49,188 nt of DNA from Bacillota bacterium (GTDB taxonomy: Bacteria; Bacillota; Negativicutes; Sporomusales; Sporomusaceae): NCBI GenBank assembly GCA_023443285.1, contig JAEZVB010000013.1, forward strand, positions 1 to 49,188, read 5' to 3'. Each line of letters opens with the position of its first letter. Within the stretch, counting starts at the first letter, position 1. Position numbers and translations under genes: made by a program. Below, in pieces: positions 41,329 to 48,071 of this stretch. A model generated the notes under the pieces. The model ran no database searches. It was given only the letters and a program-made list of their open reading frames with translations, and was not told the origin of the DNA.

Positions 41329-41853
41329 ATGGATAAGGGTGATGTGATTCATGAAACCAATAAAAAAAGAAATGAAACTATTACAGAAGTAAATATTGAT
41401 ATTTTACAATTGGTAGACAAATATGTGAAAGATAAAGAGCTTTCTGAGACTCTAAAAAAAGCAGAAATTTTACTCATTCCAATAGATGGGTATGGAAATT
41501 GCTTTGAACCATTGTTTCCTGAAGGAACAATGGCGTTTTATCATGCACTGAAGCGTGATGAGGCTTTGGGAAAAGGAACAGAAATATGCATAGAGGATAG
41601 TGAGTATAAAGAACTTGCGTTACATGCGGAAGTGATAAGTTTGCCACTTCTAATTGTTCTTAACGGAGTTCTATTTCCAATTCTCGCTACATTTATTAAA
41701 CATTATATTGAGAAATATATATTAAACAGTCATAATAATCCTAGTATTAAAGCTAGCATAGTAAAAAGAGACGGGCAAAAATATACAAAGATTAACTTTG
41801 AAGGTGACGCAAAGTCGTACTTAGAAACACTAAAAAAGGTAAAGGATGATTAA
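41329..41853 (+). CDS. hypothetical membrane-anchored protein, 174 aa
   Basis: ATG after TGGGAGGT. The N-terminal 95 residues are soluble and charged, then a hydrophobic segment (LPLLIVLNGVLFPILATFIK, about residues 106-125) forms one membrane helix, and a basic C-terminal tail of 45 residues follows. TAA meets the ATG of the next gene with no gap (TAAATG), so the two are tightly coupled. I do not recognise the protein. A membrane protein plus a zinc-binding partner inside a defence-rich element suggests an effector-sensor pair, but this is inference. Confidence 0.55.
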   Translation: MDKGDVIHETNKKRNETITEVNIDILQLVDKYVKDKELSETLKKAEILLIPIDGYGNCFEPLFPEGTMAFYHALKRDEALGKGTEICIEDSEYKELALHAEVISLPLLIVLNGVLFPILATFIKHYIEKYILNSHNNPSIKASIVKRDGQKYTKINFEGDAKSYLETLKKVKDD

Positions 41854-42723
41854 ATGCCCCTTTTTGATATAGAGAAGCTATTAGAAGCACGAAGTTCTAA
41901 TAGCTATCAGGAAGCATCATTGGTTGCTTTACAGCTAATAAAACAAGACGCGGTATTGCGAAATGACCAATCATTAGCAACTTATATATGGTGCTTGGAA
42001 AGAATATATTGTATTAAAAAACAATTTATAGAAGCATTCTGCCTCATGCGTAATAAGGAGTATTATAAGGCATGGTGTTCATACGATAGATGTGAGATAG
42101 AACTATGTTTTTTGAAAAAACATTTTGATTACAAAGACAATAAGTTTGACTTATTGTTTATTGAGCAACAAGTCGCAAAGTTCCAAGCTCTTTTTCCATA
42201 TAATATTTTCATGAGTAGGGAATCAATTGAAACAGATTTTACTTGTAGTATTTGTGGAGCAAAGATAGGAATTAGGAAAAGTGAATGCAATCATGTCGTT
42301 GGACAAATATATAATGGTGAAATGTGCTGTCGTCAGATTAATAATGTAAAACTTTTGGGAATAGCTTTTGTTCGTAATCCAGTCGATAAATTTTCCGTTC
42401 CAATGATTGAGGGAGTCGATTACAATTATGAAATTCTGGAGGGGTTGTTGGGTAAACTGAAATCTCCGTTTGATGAATGGGATTACGAAGTATTGGAACG
42501 TAAATGGGATTATAAAGAAGATGAAGCCTATAGAGATGTTGGAAGAAATGATACTTGTCCTTGCGGTTCAGGCAAGAAGTTTAAGAAATGCTGTTATTTG
42601 AATCAAGGTGTAGTCGTAAAGCACATAAGGATTAAAATAAAGAAAGAAATGAATCCAAGTGAGAATATCCCTTTCAGGACAATTAAGACAAAAATTAGGC
42701 GTATTGCAAACACACAATATTAG
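41854..42723 (+). CDS. zinc-finger and SEC-C motif protein, 289 aa
   Basis: Residues 1-120 are helical repeats (YQEASLVALQLIKQDAVLRN, TPR-like). A treble-clef-like cysteine group follows (CSICG at 131-134, CNHVVGQIYNGEMCC at 145-159). VGRNDTCPCGSGKKFKKCC near residue 230 is a SEC-C zinc motif, as at the end of SecA. The last 40 residues are basic and suggest nucleic-acid or ribosome contact. It starts on the base after the stop of the membrane protein gene. SEC-C modules occur in several uncharacterised defence and stress proteins. Function unknown. Confidence 0.65.
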   Translation: MPLFDIEKLLEARSSNSYQEASLVALQLIKQDAVLRNDQSLATYIWCLERIYCIKKQFIEAFCLMRNKEYYKAWCSYDRCEIELCFLKKHFDYKDNKFDLLFIEQQVAKFQALFPYNIFMSRESIETDFTCSICGAKIGIRKSECNHVVGQIYNGEMCCRQINNVKLLGIAFVRNPVDKFSVPMIEGVDYNYEILEGLLGKLKSPFDEWDYEVLERKWDYKEDEAYRDVGRNDTCPCGSGKKFKKCCYLNQGVVVKHIRIKIKKEMNPSENIPFRTIKTKIRRIANTQY

Positions 42724-42830
42724 AAGAGTCTGGTTTTTATTGAACTCGGAGGTAATATAGGTGGTGTCAGGTCTAGACGAATTTGAGCAGACTAATTAAG
42801 CAGAACGGATTAAAATTGATTGACGAAAAA

Positions 42831-42860
42831 ACGGTGCAATTTAACTTGTACCGTCTTTTT
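42831..42860 (+). terminator. terminator before the CBASS-like operon
   Basis: ACGGTGCAA and TTGTACCGT (one G-U pair) followed by CTTTTTACATTTTT. The gap 42724-42960 also has two mini-frames with ribosome sites (12 codons at 42761, 6 codons near 42882), which I do not call as genes. Confidence 0.65.
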
Positions 42861-42960
42861 ACATTTTTGGGAGGAAATACATTGAAATTGACGAATGTTT
42901 AGTAAAAAAGGATTGAAAGAATCCAGTGCCATAAAGGTTTTTGACTAAAGGGGTGATTTT

Positions 42961-43569
42961 TTGACTAAACAAGAAGCTTTATTACAAAGCATAGCTGAGA
43001 GTGGCTATAATACTGGTATTTCTGCTAAACGGCATTTTAAATCTTATGATATTTTACGTTTAGGACCAAAGTGTATTAGTGTTTTTACTATTAGTATTGG
43101 TATTTTTCAAATGACGGAACTCTATAAAGGATTTTCAAAAGCCAATTCAATGTATTCAGACTTATTTTCAGCTATATTAATAATTATAGGCATTTGGGGG
43201 TTGGTAGCGGATTGTTGCTCTACCAATAAAGATAAATACAACTGTGCGGGTATTCAGTTAATTCATTTATTTAATGAACTTCACGTTATGTTCAATAAAG
43301 CGAAGGCTATGAACGAAGATGACGACTTTACAAGCTTTTACGGAGAGTTAAATAGTATTAATCAAAAGTCTTCTGATGTAGCACTATCTGAACAGATTAT
43401 ATTTTCAGGTTGGTTATCACACTTAGGGTTCTTTGGTGGAGAAGTTCAGATAGATTGGATAAATGAGCAGCTAAAGTTAGGGTTAAGTGATAAAGTACCA
43501 ATATCCTTTAGAATTTTTATAGTGGTATTAGTAATTTTATTTTTGGGGTATTTAAAAATAACAGCCTAA
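42961..43569 (+). CDS. SLATT-domain membrane effector
   Basis: 202 residues with two hydrophobic helices (about 35-52 and 67-85) after a short cytosolic opening (ALLQSIAESGYNTGISAKRH), then a soluble helical part and a third hydrophobic stretch at the C-terminus (RIFIVVLVILFLGYLK). This layout fits SLATT (SMODS and SLOG-associating two-TM) effectors that are thought to breach the inner membrane when a cyclic nucleotide binds. TTG start with AAAGGGGTG. It precedes a nucleotide cyclase gene by 18 bases. The third hydrophobic helix is not standard. Confidence 0.7.
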   Translation: MTKQEALLQSIAESGYNTGISAKRHFKSYDILRLGPKCISVFTISIGIFQMTELYKGFSKANSMYSDLFSAILIIIGIWGLVADCCSTNKDKYNCAGIQLIHLFNELHVMFNKAKAMNEDDDFTSFYGELNSINQKSSDVALSEQIIFSGWLSHLGFFGGEVQIDWINEQLKLGLSDKVPISFRIFIVVLVILFLGYLKITA

Positions 43570-43587
43570 TGACAGGAGGCGAGCAAG

Positions 43588-44571
43588 GTGGGAGACGTAC
43601 AAAAAGCGATAAGTAAGTACATTACAGATTATATTCAACTAAGCAAAGAGGATATTAGTAGCTCTGCGAAAAGCAGGGAATGGTTTCTTACTCGTATTGA
43701 AAATGTAATAGCATCTCGGTCTAATGAACCTGTATTATATAAGCCTAGGTTTGTTTATTTTGGTAGCTATTTTAAAGGGACAAAGGTTCAGGTAGTTGAT
43801 GAGTATGACGTTTTGGTAGTAATAGATTCAAATACGGGTTACTATTATTCTGGCGATGTTACTATTGGTTCAGGTAAGGGAGTAGCATCTCCAAACCATA
43901 AGTACGATGATAAATATAAAAAAAGTGATAATACGGGTGTTAGTCCTGCCAAAATGTTGAATTGGCTTCGGGGAGTAGTAAAAGAGGTTACTGATGCATT
44001 CGGTGGTGAAGCACCTGAGCGTAACGGTCAGGCTGTTACTGCAATAATAAAATCACAAAATCTCAAGATTGATTTAGTGCCCGCAGGTATTTTTACACAT
44101 AATAGTGACGGTACTACTTTTTACAATATCCCTGATGGAAGTAAAGATAATAGTTGGATTATTACATCTCCTGAAATTGATATTAAGGCAATTAATGATG
44201 TTGCAAAGGAAAAAGATAATTTTCGAAATATTATTCGATTAGCTAAGAGAATAAAAGATAGGTACAATTTCCTTGTACCCTCATTCGCAATAGAAGCAGC
44301 TATTGTAGAGTACGGAAATAATAATAAATGGTATAATCTTTTATACTATGATACTCTCTTTGTGCTTCAATATTTAAGTAAGAAATTTAGAGAAGGAAAG
44401 ATAGATGACCCTTATGATTCAAACAAAAATTTAATCTCTAATGTAGTAAGCTTACCTTGGTATGCCGACAGAATTGATGGAATAGTAACAGTGTTAAGAG
44501 ATTGTAATGAAAACATTCAGGAGCAAGACATAGTTAACAAGAAAATAGTCAACGCTTTTGAAAACAGTTAA
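43588..44571 (+). CDS. SMODS/CD-NTase family nucleotidyltransferase
   Basis: 327 residues of the polymerase-beta-like nucleotidyltransferase fold. VYFGSYFKGTKVQ gives the G-S motif (59-60), DEYDVLVVI the two catalytic acids (71/72 and 74), and LKIDLVPAG the third Asp (162). The C-terminal half has the helical part of SMODS proteins. These enzymes make cyclic oligonucleotides on phage infection. With the SLATT gene upstream this is a two-gene CBASS-like system; no Cap2/Cap3 or HORMA genes are seen, so it would be the minimal type. GTG start with GGAGGCGAGC. Product nucleotide unknown. Confidence 0.8.
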   Translation: MGDVQKAISKYITDYIQLSKEDISSSAKSREWFLTRIENVIASRSNEPVLYKPRFVYFGSYFKGTKVQVVDEYDVLVVIDSNTGYYYSGDVTIGSGKGVASPNHKYDDKYKKSDNTGVSPAKMLNWLRGVVKEVTDAFGGEAPERNGQAVTAIIKSQNLKIDLVPAGIFTHNSDGTTFYNIPDGSKDNSWIITSPEIDIKAINDVAKEKDNFRNIIRLAKRIKDRYNFLVPSFAIEAAIVEYGNNNKWYNLLYYDTLFVLQYLSKKFREGKIDDPYDSNKNLISNVVSLPWYADRIDGIVTVLRDCNENIQEQDIVNKKIVNAFENS

Positions 44572-44794
44572 GATATAAATAGAAATAATGAGAGGCATAT
44601 AGAACTAAAACCAAGTACTCACAGGATGTTTAATCAATAACCTTATAATGAGAAATAGGTTGCTAGCTAAATGAAATATGAGAAGAAGAGACCTAGGATT
44701 TATAAGGTTTGATAGACTGCAAGATTACATAACGCCAAACCGTGGGTTGCAAGGTAAGGTGGGGGAAGTGTTTTCTCCTACCATCCTTTCTCAA

Positions 44795-44823
44795 TTGACA
44801 CCAGGCTGCCAATGTAGTATACT
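44795..44823 (+). promoter_or_regulatory. second copy of the tRNA-Arg promoter
   Basis: TTGACA (44795-44800), 17 bases, TATACT (44818-44823). Closely similar to 28798-28826 over about 40 bases. Here the tRNA begins 142 bases downstream instead of 41, with CTGCC repeats in between. Confidence 0.7.
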
Positions 44824-44845
44824 TTATAACGTTACCTTAAGGATT

Positions 44846-44888
44846 CTGCCCACTGCCGTTACTGCCGAATAGCTGCCAAAGTGCTGCC
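44846..44888. repeat. CTGCC repeats, right end of Element A
   Basis: Five CTGCC copies, at 44846, 44853, 44862, 44873 and 44884, spaced 7-11 bases apart. Matches the smaller set at the left end. Candidate integrase arm sites. Confidence 0.45.
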
Positions 44889-44965
44889 ATTAAGTGCAAT
44901 TTTAGGCATCTATATTGAGTGGTAAGGCAGGTAGAAAAGGGCAAGAAATCCTTAAAAATGAATGT

Positions 44966-45044
44966 GCGTCCGTAGCTCAGGTGGATAGAGCGGTGGTTTC
45001 CTAAACCGCGTCTTGCGGGGGTTCGAGTCCCTCCGGGCGCACCA
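44966..45044 (+). tRNA. tRNA-Arg(CCT), complete
   Basis: Full cloverleaf with encoded CCA: acceptor GCGTCCG with CGGGCGC (one U-G pair at position 4), D arm GCTC/GAGC, anticodon stem GTGGT/ACCGC around TTCCTAA with anticodon CCT, T loop TTCGAGT, then A-CCA. It reads AGG codons. A terminator (45059-45095) follows. The 5' half differs from the chromosomal one by one base; the 3' half is identical to 47692-47738. Confidence 0.93.
44998..45004 (+). repeat. attachment core, middle copy (TTCCTAA)
   Basis: Anticodon loop of the complete tRNA. It is the joint between Element A on the left and Element B on the right. Confidence 0.7.
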
Positions 45045-45240
45045 GCTAAATACTACAACGGCAAGGCATTGGATAGTTCCAGCCTTGCCGTTTTTGTGTG
45101 CTTTTTTAGAGGTTTGTATGCTATGGCGCTTTCTTACAAAAGTAGGAAGCGAAAAATTTGATAATTTTCAAGCAGTCATAGTTTTGTTTGAAATGTAGGT
45201 ATTGGAAGTATTTTTGACAGGTTGCGAGCAATGGTCATAG
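45045..45240. repeat. imperfect duplicate of the segment after 47738
   Basis: The bases behind the complete tRNA (terminator, TTTGTATGCTATGGCGCTTTC, TTTTGTTTGAAATGTAGGT) reappear at 47739-47945 with scattered changes. The two copies have drifted, so this is not a recent duplication or an assembly artefact. Confidence 0.7.
45059..45095 (+). terminator. terminator of the complete tRNA-Arg
   Basis: CGGCAAGGC and GCCTTGCCG, 9-bp stem, then TTTTTGTG. Confidence 0.85.
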
Positions 45241-45513
45241 CTTGTCTTTTTTTAAATCTAAATAGACACCGCGTGCTGGGAGGGAAAGGGGAGAGCGGTT
45301 TTATGAGATGCTTGTGCGCCGAGAGGTGCGCTTCTATTCGACAGACTCATCTTCGTCCTTTTTCGGCGGGAAGCATATTGCCAAGTGGTCGCGTAAAGTA
45401 ACGCAAACTTTGGTGAGTTTTAAATGTAATTTGTAACAAAAGCCTGCATGATGAATATTATTATAAGAGCAATTATACTAACTAGCAGGAATTGAAAGGA
45501 GTTGATTTAGTCC

Positions 45514-46167
45514 GTGGCTCAACCAACAGTAAATCTTGGAACGGCCACCAGTTTTGCGGTTCTCGCTGGCACCACGATTACCAACACCGGTTCAACCACG
45601 ATTACCGGAGATATTGGGGTTTCTCCAGGTTCAGCAATAACTGGTTTTCCGCCTGGCGTAATTACCGGGACGTCCCATGCAGCCGACGCTGTCGCGCTAC
45701 AGGCACAAACCGACTTGATTGCCGCCTATAACGACGCGGCCGCCCGAACACCTGCCACCACTGTGCCCGGAGGCCTCCTTGGAGGCTTAACCCTCGTCCC
45801 TGGAGTCTACAATTCCGCGTCTTCACTTGACCTAACGGGTACTCTCACGCTCGATGCTCAGGGCGACCCTAATGCTGTATTCATCTTCCAGATGGGTTCC
45901 GCACTCACCACTGCATCGAATAGTAGTGTGGTTCTTATCAATGGCACCCAGACTTGTAGCGTTTTTTGGCAAGTTGGAAGTTCCGCCACGCTTGGAACGG
46001 GGTCTACCTTTCAGGGAACCATTATTGCTTTGACATCTATCACAGCGAATACCGGCGTAGTAGTGAATGGCAGGTTGCTGGCTAGAAACGGTGCGGTAAC
46101 GTTAGATACCAACACTATTACAGTATCGATATGTTCCGCACCTCTGCGCGGAATTTCCCTGTGGTGA
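45514..46167 (+). CDS. DUF3494 ice-binding-fold protein
   Basis: 217 residues. The sequence is dominated by Thr/Ser/Gly/Ala beta-solenoid text (TATSFAVLAGTTITNTGSTT, GDIGVSPGSAITGFPPG), and GGLTLVPGVYNSASSLDLTG, NAVFIFQMGSALTT and NGRLLARNGAVTLDTNTI are DUF3494 signatures. Known members are ice-binding or adhesion proteins that are exported. This one lacks an N-terminal signal peptide (MAQPTVNLG) and ends with no anchor. GTG start with AAAGGAG about ten bases upstream. The GC-rich codons contrast with AT-rich Element A. The upstream 45100-45500 has no gene that I can support. Confidence 0.8.
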   Translation: MAQPTVNLGTATSFAVLAGTTITNTGSTTITGDIGVSPGSAITGFPPGVITGTSHAADAVALQAQTDLIAAYNDAAARTPATTVPGGLLGGLTLVPGVYNSASSLDLTGTLTLDAQGDPNAVFIFQMGSALTTASNSSVVLINGTQTCSVFWQVGSSATLGTGSTFQGTIIALTSITANTGVVVNGRLLARNGAVTLDTNTITVSICSAPLRGISLW

Positions 46168-46204
46168 TATGCTGGGCGCGTTCAATTTGAATATCCTAAG
46201 AAAT

Positions 46205-46232
46205 AGGAGCCTATAAGGCTCCTGGTTTTTTA
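46205..46232 (+). terminator. terminator after the DUF3494 gene
   Basis: AGGAGCC and GGCTCCT with a five-base loop, followed by GGTTTTTTAT. It separates the DUF3494 gene from the clostripain gene. Confidence 0.8.
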
Positions 46233-46247
46233 TAAGGTGTGATAGCG

Positions 46248-47465
46248 TTGAATCAAATTCGACAGAAGGATTGGACGATTCTAATTTATGCCAATGGCAA
46301 TAATGAACTACAGCCGGAAATATGGCGAGTCAAAACTGACGCTGAAAAGGTCGGATCAAACGAGAATGTCAATGTTGTGATGCAGATTAGCCGAGAAAAA
46401 AATGAACTTATCAGCATCATAAGACCGTATGAGACCATACCGCAAGTTGGTGTAAAATGGATAGGAGCAAGGCGGTATTTTGTGACAAATGATAAGTCTA
46501 CTTTAATAAAGGACTTAGGACGAATCAATATGGCGAACCCCGTGACGCTGTATGACTTTATAAAATGGGGTATAAGCGGGTACCCTGCAAAGCACTACCT
46601 GTTGACACTCGGTGGACATGGCTATCAGTTTGTCGGGGCGATGACCGATTATAGTCAAAACGTTCCTTATATCATGGGTATTCCTGGACTATGCAAGGCC
46701 ATACAACTTGCTAGTAGTGAGCTAGGACGGAAGATAGATCTGTTGGTATTAGACGTTTGTTATTTTAATTTGATCGAGCCGGTCTATGAATTTGGCAAAG
46801 CTGAAAACCACGCTGTCCAAAATATAATTACCTATATTGGCGGGGGACCGCTGCAAGGGTTGTCATATGATAAACTCATTCGGGCAGTGCAGTGTAATAG
46901 TCATATTGCTGATTTGTCTAGTCTCATACGGCGAATTGTGGATAGCTTAGATTTTGATTTGGTGGCGGTTGAGATAAATCACAACAAACTAAAACATATA
47001 AAGAAACTCTATTGTGATTTAGCTGAATGCTATATCGCGTACAAAGGAGACAAGAAAACTAAATTACATGAATTGTTTTTAGCGAAGCCCGAAGACGAGT
47101 GGCACATGCTGGCAAACAGTATTAATTACTCGGTACTATCCCTCATTCTTTATCACAAGATTATTACTAACTCTAAATCATCTTTGCTTAATAGTGCAAT
47201 AGTACCAACCAATAATCTGGAAAAGATTATTCGATACTCCAAGCTAAGCTTTGCTCAAAATAACAATTGGACCTACTTGTTAAGCAACAAAGCAATGCAA
47301 CCCTGCTTGTTTGCTACTAGCGAGGCTGAATTAAGTCCGTTGATTTTATCCGCGCAGGAAGTACTTAACTATATTTATATTATGAATTCCTCATTGACGC
47401 AAGAACGGATACAAATGATATTTGAAAAGCTCCTGCAATATAAGAATTGGGTACTACTTGAGTAA
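46248..47465 (+). CDS. clostripain family (C11) cysteine peptidase
   Basis: 405 residues of the caspase-like clan CD fold. DWTILIYANGNNELQPEI is the opening strand-loop; TLGGHGYQF holds the catalytic His (about 124), and LLVLDVCYFN the catalytic Cys (about 171). YIGGGPLQGLSYD fits the substrate-site region. Secreted clostripains carry a signal peptide and a prosegment. Here neither is visible, so the protein is probably intracellular. TTG 46248 has AAGGTG eight bases upstream; GTG 46239 is possible. The C-terminal 150 residues are helical with no motif. Confidence 0.75.
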   Translation: MNQIRQKDWTILIYANGNNELQPEIWRVKTDAEKVGSNENVNVVMQISREKNELISIIRPYETIPQVGVKWIGARRYFVTNDKSTLIKDLGRINMANPVTLYDFIKWGISGYPAKHYLLTLGGHGYQFVGAMTDYSQNVPYIMGIPGLCKAIQLASSELGRKIDLLVLDVCYFNLIEPVYEFGKAENHAVQNIITYIGGGPLQGLSYDKLIRAVQCNSHIADLSSLIRRIVDSLDFDLVAVEINHNKLKHIKKLYCDLAECYIAYKGDKKTKLHELFLAKPEDEWHMLANSINYSVLSLILYHKIITNSKSSLLNSAIVPTNNLEKIIRYSKLSFAQNNNWTYLLSNKAMQPCLFATSEAELSPLILSAQEVLNYIYIMNSSLTQERIQMIFEKLLQYKNWVLLE

Positions 47466-47691
47466 GGAGTATGATATAAGTCCAACGTTAAACTTATACT
47501 ACCAATTATTTTAGGTTAAAAAGTAACACAATGACAATAAGATACATTAGGTTAGGAAGGCAAAAAGGAAGGCAATTATTTATAATATATTGTGGAATAT
47601 ATGTAAAAATACAAAATAGTAATTATCATTAATCGTTGATTTTATTGAATCAGTATAACAGGATAGAAAACAAATAAAAGGGAAAAATGCC

Positions 47692-47738
47692 TTCCTAAAC
47701 CGCGTCTTGCGGGGGTTCGAGTCCCTCCGGGCGCACCA
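47692..47738 (+). pseudogene. 3' half of tRNA-Arg(CCT), right attachment copy
   Basis: Identical over 47 bases to 44998-45044: anticodon loop to CCA. Preceded by unrelated AT-rich DNA (AAAAATGCC). With 28868-28906 it forms a perfect tRNA-Arg. The gap 47466-47690 is AT-rich with AGGAAGGCAA twice at about 47555-47575 and no gene. Confidence 0.88.
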
Positions 47739-47752
47739 TCTAAATACTACAA

Positions 47753-47789
47753 CGGCAAGGCTTCAGAAGTTCTGAGCCTTGCCGTTTTT
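47753..47789 (+). terminator. terminator behind the tRNA 3' half
   Basis: CGGCAAGGC and GCCTTGCCG around a 14-base loop, then TTTTTG. Same stem as 45059-45090 with a changed loop. Confidence 0.8.
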
Positions 47790-47806
47790 GTGTGCTTTTT
47801 TAGGGT

Positions 47807-47839
47807 TTTGTATGCTATTTGTATGCTATTTGTATGCTA
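47807..47839. repeat. three tandem copies of TTTGTATGCTA
   Basis: The 11-base unit is repeated exactly three times here and occurs once at the equivalent place behind the complete tRNA (about 45113). It could be an arm-type site array of an integrase or slippage. Confidence 0.6.
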
Positions 47840-48029
47840 TGGCGCTTTCTTGCGAGAGTAGGAAGAGAAAAATTGATTATTTTCAGGTAGCTCGCCATTT
47901 TGTTTGAAATGTAGGTGCTAGAAGTACTTCTAATAGGTTATGGGCGGCGGTTTTATCGATTGGACTTTAGATTTTTATTAAACTTGACGTAAGGGAAGAT
48001 TGACTTTTTTTGTTGAGTGCTCTGGTTAA

Positions 48030-48053
48030 GAGGGAAGGCGAAAGCCTTCCCTC
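48030..48053. terminator. terminator of the EFR1 gene
   Basis: GAGGGAAGGC and GCCTTCCCTC form a perfect 10-bp stem with a four-base GAAA loop, 19 bases beyond the leftward stop codon. Confidence 0.75.
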
Positions 48054-48071
48054 TGTCTTATTTTTGAGAGC

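Larger units (their letters stand above)
28907..45004. mobile_element. Element A: AT-rich integrative element of about 16.1 kb
   Basis: Bounded by tRNA-Arg 5'-half repeats (28868-28906 and 44966-45004, one difference in 39). It carries an integrase with a premature stop, an excisionase-like and a Rep-like gene, a second recombinase, a ParB-methyltransferase fusion and several defence-type genes. Base composition is clearly more AT-rich than the flanks. CTGCC repeats just inside both ends could be integrase arm sites. No conjugation genes are present, so it is a non-conjugative, perhaps mobilisable or satellite-like element. A single composite element reaching 47691 is the alternative. Confidence 0.7.
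45005..47698. mobile_element. Element B: 2.7-kb insertion without integrase
   Basis: Flanked by identical 47-base repeats (44998-45044 and 47692-47738: anticodon loop to CCA), the usual footprint of an element in a tRNA 3' end. It holds an ice-binding-fold gene and a clostripain-family gene, no recombinase. The 200 bases behind each repeat are also alike (roughly four fifths by eye). It would need a helper integrase, perhaps that of Element A. Confidence 0.55.

Noticed and set aside
44678..44872. 64-codon open frame before the complete tRNA
   Set aside because: No ribosome site, and it runs through the tRNA promoter at 44795-44823.
44846..44888. CRISPR-like array
   Set aside because: The repeats are only five bases with 7-11-base spacing and no cas genes; better read as binding sites.
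45340..45490. Leftward frame of about 45 codons ending in CFPPKKDEDESVE
   Set aside because: Looks protein-like but has no start codon with a ribosome site, and it lies in the upstream region of the DUF3494 gene.
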